From assembly GCA_033809415.1 (NCBI GenBank), contig JAPXLT010000084.1, positions 1-16,255 of the forward strand: 16,255 nt of DNA. Reading direction: 5' to 3'. The notes under the pieces are model-generated. The model saw only the letters and a program-made list of their open reading frames with translations. It ran no database searches and was not told the origin of the DNA. Source of the stretch: JAQVUB01 sp033809415. GTDB lineage: Bacteria > Verrucomicrobiota > Lentisphaeria > Oligosphaerales > Oligosphaeraceae. The translations under genes and the position numbers were made by a program. Shown here piece after piece: positions 15,501-16,255 of this stretch; position 1 is the stretch's first letter, and every line of letters begins with the position of its first letter.

Positions 15501-15767
15501 CTGATCGAAGACTTCAGGGCAGCCGCCTGCGAAACCGTCGATAACCTGTCCGGATATACACGCAATGCCCTCAATGCATACGTCGAGTTCCGCGATGACC
15601 GCACCGCATTCTTCCTCCACAGCCTGCCACGCGGAAAACATAGCATGAAGTACCGCATGAAAGCCGAAACACCCGGAAAATTCTCCGCATTGCCAGCACG
15701 TATCTGCGGATTCTATGCCCCGGAACTCCAAGGCAACTCCGACGAGTGGAAAACCGGTGTGAAATAA
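9558..15767 (+). CDS. Large alpha-2-macroglobulin-like protein with thioester motif
   Basis: The product has 2069 residues. The N-terminus MKWVLCFMLAVGSTFLYG is a signal peptide, with no lipobox cysteine near the likely cleavage site, so it is probably a soluble periplasmic or secreted protein. Approximate order: helical region (20-400), MG1-like domain (about 400-520), MG2 with TDRPIYRPGQTLYYKAWL (about 640-760), MG3 with EYRKPEFEV (about 765), a Trp-rich segment (820-858), further MG domains (910-1215), probable bait region (about 1215-1290), the ADTAFWIADLETDAEG...PMPDSLTTWKV block (1300-1335), thioester domain with Cys1521-T-E-Gln1524 in YPYGCTEQT and DGGWGWF (about 1600), then a C-terminal domain ending FYAPELQG. 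The family traps proteases: bait cleavage activates the thioester. It exceeds the roughly 1650 residues of E. coli YfhM. No pbpC-like partner gene adjoins it. Confidence 0.93.
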   Translation: MKWVLCFMLAVGSTFLYGQTERSDAMRKEARDLQKKEHYAEALQKYQELIKAPEVDKKLFWSDFSAARECLMHLQRTPDIDSLLAEVAARFPEDWWLHWQIAEYALDMPDYGVLHDGKFYRGTHRVTGTHLQIRERNRRQSLLHFEKARKLLQTQMATDQEKTSFLLGYAAAFLHAHSSDFLHGALWGVPGRAWRLQALSDLDQLPDWESAANAEIQISGAPVDEKGNPIFYQVPASFEQSANDGERFRWLLQQAGKVNADGLRHAELMLANFSYDLYGVHTLQQHYWYWDDDEEDPLERSNSLRMLEDLSDDETIAQLANGQKRFQLPEDYSFIKKYKALAEQPDVYIRKDIFSRLATIYENRFHPEKALEWWRRHREFDPEMADQRIEQIAGNLGCFQSVKAQVFGKPLRVDFQFRNAPRVNLKLYRLDMPGILQECKKRILKGDRHDLNYRFEHLGSWLLDKNGSKYIKEKVREWDVVLEPLPNYRDRITTFEVAVPSPGAYWLVAELPGGQLSRIPLLAEQYQLLMKPLQNEVLWQLVQAGNGAPVAEANVEIFAWCQDWDYNSRKSRLIKQTIRKQTDTLGCIFIEEAELSIGDLGEMQWIASADIKKDQPAFVCCSANNIVFYPDKSLRKPATRTFIITDRPIYRPGQTLYYKAWLKKPEYAGDAKPYDTFNPFIGAAAKVWLRDPTGETQPLDKDQSQPRKVFDAFDGISGEYQIPADAKLGVYCLGVHGIAQIHDKNGKPVTSRTPDQEITFRIEEYRKPEFEVTVETPAEPPALGSAFDVKVRAKYYFGTPVASGKASIKVLRYEHSSDFWPVCRWDWLYGKGYWWLGENYDWYPGWKMWSCPPPIWHWLPPRQERPPEVVAQLEQSLDANGEALVNIDSSLVKELYGDRDHRYEITAEVTDLSRRSIVGKGTVLVGRRPYLLRCWTQGGYYDVGQTLTASAQLSALDGKPAAGKGTLQLFRIRYNAQNLPEESLIEQWKVDSDDQGLASQKLTAKESGQYRLAWSMTPTARPSETITGSSLICIYGKGSDEGDFRYNTLELIPDKSEYAPGETLRLRINSDQADSLVMLFIRPENGICPRPLFVRLTGKSREVKIPVSAADTPNFYLEAALFSQGQLHQVVRSIVVPPESKVLDLQVEPERSDLQPGEEARIALCLRDLSGRPFHGNVVVAVYDKSIEYFTGGSNVPGILPHFWSWKRHHHPNWKIMQWYLDNSLNEKEKQLLPIGIFASEMLMLGQTRGEILGVDAGGASGMMRAVKAPAGSKVDMFMELATNAAEDATPLAETAVRWNFADTAFWIADLETDAEGRAKVAFPMPDSLTTWKVRVWAMGKQCQVAEAERELITAKKLLVRLQAPRFFVEKDEVVLSAVIHHQLPKAVDVHTLLELEGGCLELMPGESAAGRIEIAANGEARVDWRVKVVKSGEALIRMKALSVQASDAVEQRFPVKVHGMNQLQPFCGVIRPEQTAGKFVFDLPQQIQPGTARMQLSWSPSLALAMLDALPYLLGYPYGCTEQTLNRFLPAVLTRTTLRKLGYSLQDLQQKKVNLNPQELGDPEERAKRNFSRSGEHSPVFSDAEMDKIIHQGLADLAAMRCADGGWGWFSGWGEISLPHLTAQIVHGLLLARKCGIEVPSDLLQPGINWLVRYQRRELECLRKQPNELGYKDHAGHLDALVFKVLCETQPPNFSAAMSEFLFRDKQRLTPYSKALVACGEWEALRASGTTSIPPDSKLGVLLRNLRQFVEQDDENQTAWLSINPGWCWYWYGDENETQAIFLRLLSETGGGKSELASRLVKYLLNNRRHGTYWRSTRDTAAVIEAFCAYLDASGELESRLEFDILLDGRKIKSGTLQRENFFSADNRLILEEPELPRGRHEVEFRKTGSGPLYFNGYLEYFSREDFLRKAGLEVRIDRVVYRLHRDDEKILLPDQRGQATGTQTENYRREKLETGASINSGDLLEVELLIESKNDYEYLLIEDFRAAACETVDNLSGYTRNALNAYVEFRDDRTAFFLHSLPRGKHSMKYRMKAETPGKFSALPARICGFYAPELQGNSDEWKTGVK
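12015..12131 (+). other. Tryptophan-rich segment inside the macroglobulin gene
   Basis: Residues 820-858 contain ten tryptophans in 39 positions, together with Tyr, Gly and a PPP turn (for example KGYWWLGENYDWYPGW). The segment follows the MG3-like domain. A surface ligand-binding or packing insert is possible; the sequence alone does not decide. Confidence 0.8.
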
Positions 15768-15779
15768 AAGTAGCGAACT

Positions 15780-15805
15780 TTCTTAACAACGAAAAGCACG
15801 AAAAG
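15780..15805 (+). repeat. Gene-end satellite after the macroglobulin gene
   Basis: TTCTTAACAACGAAAAGCAC and one more ACGAAAAGCC unit begin about 12 bases after the stop codon. It runs directly into a truncated S unit. Confidence 0.75.
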
Positions 15806-15995
15806 CCTTGGCGCGGACTGATCGTCCGCAACCTATTTTTTGTCCACGGAAAGCACGGAAAACTCGGAAAATTTTGTAGGGTTGCTGCTTTGCTGGATGA
15901 GCCTGCTCTGCCAAAATTCTTGCGTGACAAGGTCGGCTTTACGCAATTGCGTCGGAGGCATCCAACGCCGGAGGCGTGGCACCATGAGTAACCCC
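15806..15995 (-). repeat. S unit, copy 4 (opposite orientation, one end missing)
   Basis: This copy reads in the plus direction as the S units at 1130-1873 read on the minus strand: GTCCGCAACC, T-run, GTCCACGGAAAGCACGG, TAGGGTTGCTGCTTTG, GGATGAGCCTGCTCTGCC, GCAATTGC, hairpin ACGCC-GGA-GGCGT (15965-15977), boundary 18-mer (15978-15995). About 60 bp of its other end are absent, exactly where the gene-end satellite begins. Confidence 0.8.
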
Positions 15996-16255
15996 AGGTG
16001 AAGCGAAGCGGAACCTGGGGCATGGCATCCCACCACCACCAAAGCCTCGGAGAGGCGGCACATGAACCAGCGCCAACAATGCGCCAACAATGCGCGCTGG
16101 AAGCAATGGGAAAACGTTGGCTTGTGCGTCTTCATTTGCCGCCACACATCCAAGCTGCGACAGCGCCGCCTCGATGCGGCGTAATGGTTTTGGGTGGGTT
16201 CCGACCCCAGGTTCCGCAGTGCTCCGCACAGCTTCACCTGGGGTTACTCATGGTG
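15978..16255. repeat. T-like unit with a different interior (runs off right edge)
   Basis: It has the T-unit left boundary, left hairpin CCCCAGGT...ACCTGGGG (15992-16020), GCCTC-GGA-GAGGC hairpin (16044-16056), right hairpin (16205-16243) and right boundary, of which the last two bases fall outside the window. The interior (16062-16204) is unrelated to the transposase, contains two CGCCAACAATG direct repeats, and has no convincing gene. Confidence 0.75.

Noticed and set aside
15813..15840. GCGGAC-TGATC-GTCCGC hairpin with a T-run, as a terminator for the macroglobulin gene
   Set aside because: The stem is only 6 bp, five bases separate it from the T-run, and the segment is part of an S unit (GTCCGCAGCC then T-run), so a terminator role is not supported.

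Overview
The window looks like a chromosomal segment from a member of the Planctomycetes-Verrucomicrobia-Lentisphaerae group. Lentisphaerota is my best guess, with moderate confidence. The reasons are the intergenic repeat families (short tandem units of the form ACCACGGAA-n-CACGGAA, GGGTGCA 7-mers, nnnGTCCAC 9-mers, a GGA-loop palindrome ending in GCCACTTTTTAAA), the family type of the genes, and the roughly 50% GC content. This placement rests on recollection of such genomes, not on a search.

Layout. (1) 2-1012: the 3' part of an unrecognised protein gene that is open at the left edge. (2) 1070-2638: a modular repeat array. Two kinds of unit, here called S and T, alternate and share inverted 18-nt boundaries. 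One T unit carries an intact HUH/Y1 (IS200-like, REP-associated) transposase on the minus strand; a second T unit is the same element with about 370 bp deleted internally. (3) 2889-3437: a YefM-YoeB type toxin-antitoxin operon with a recognisable TGTACA operator pair. (4) 3441-3689: several minisatellites around one copy of a 29-bp palindromic repeat. (5) 3786-9107: housekeeping genes, all on the plus strand: gltX, then der, maf, dtd and a serine acetyltransferase gene (cysE). maf and dtd overlap by 4 bp, and the der-to-cysE block could be one transcription unit. (6) 9188-9545: a 358-bp segment bounded by perfect 29-bp inverted copies of the palindromic repeat. Its right end touches the ribosome binding site of the next gene. 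(7) 9558-15767: a 2069-residue exported alpha-2-macroglobulin-like protein with a thioester motif. (8) 15780-16255: another S unit and a T-like unit of different interior, running off the right edge.

How it fits together. The protein-coding content is ordinary translation/quality-control housekeeping (GluRS, the ribosome-assembly GTPase Der, the nucleotide pyrophosphatase Maf, D-aminoacyl-tRNA deacylase), cysteine biosynthesis, an envelope protease trap and a stability module. The unusual content lies between the genes. Almost every 3' end from gltX rightwards is followed within a few to about 20 bases by a T-run plus a short-period ACGAAA/ACGGAA repeat, in the same orientation as the gene. 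The S/T array contains at least nine intact copies of a small hairpin (5-bp stem, three-base loop usually GGA, followed by GGCAC or a variant) whose stem bases co-vary between copies. That is what one expects if a REP-type transposase recognises or maintains the structure.
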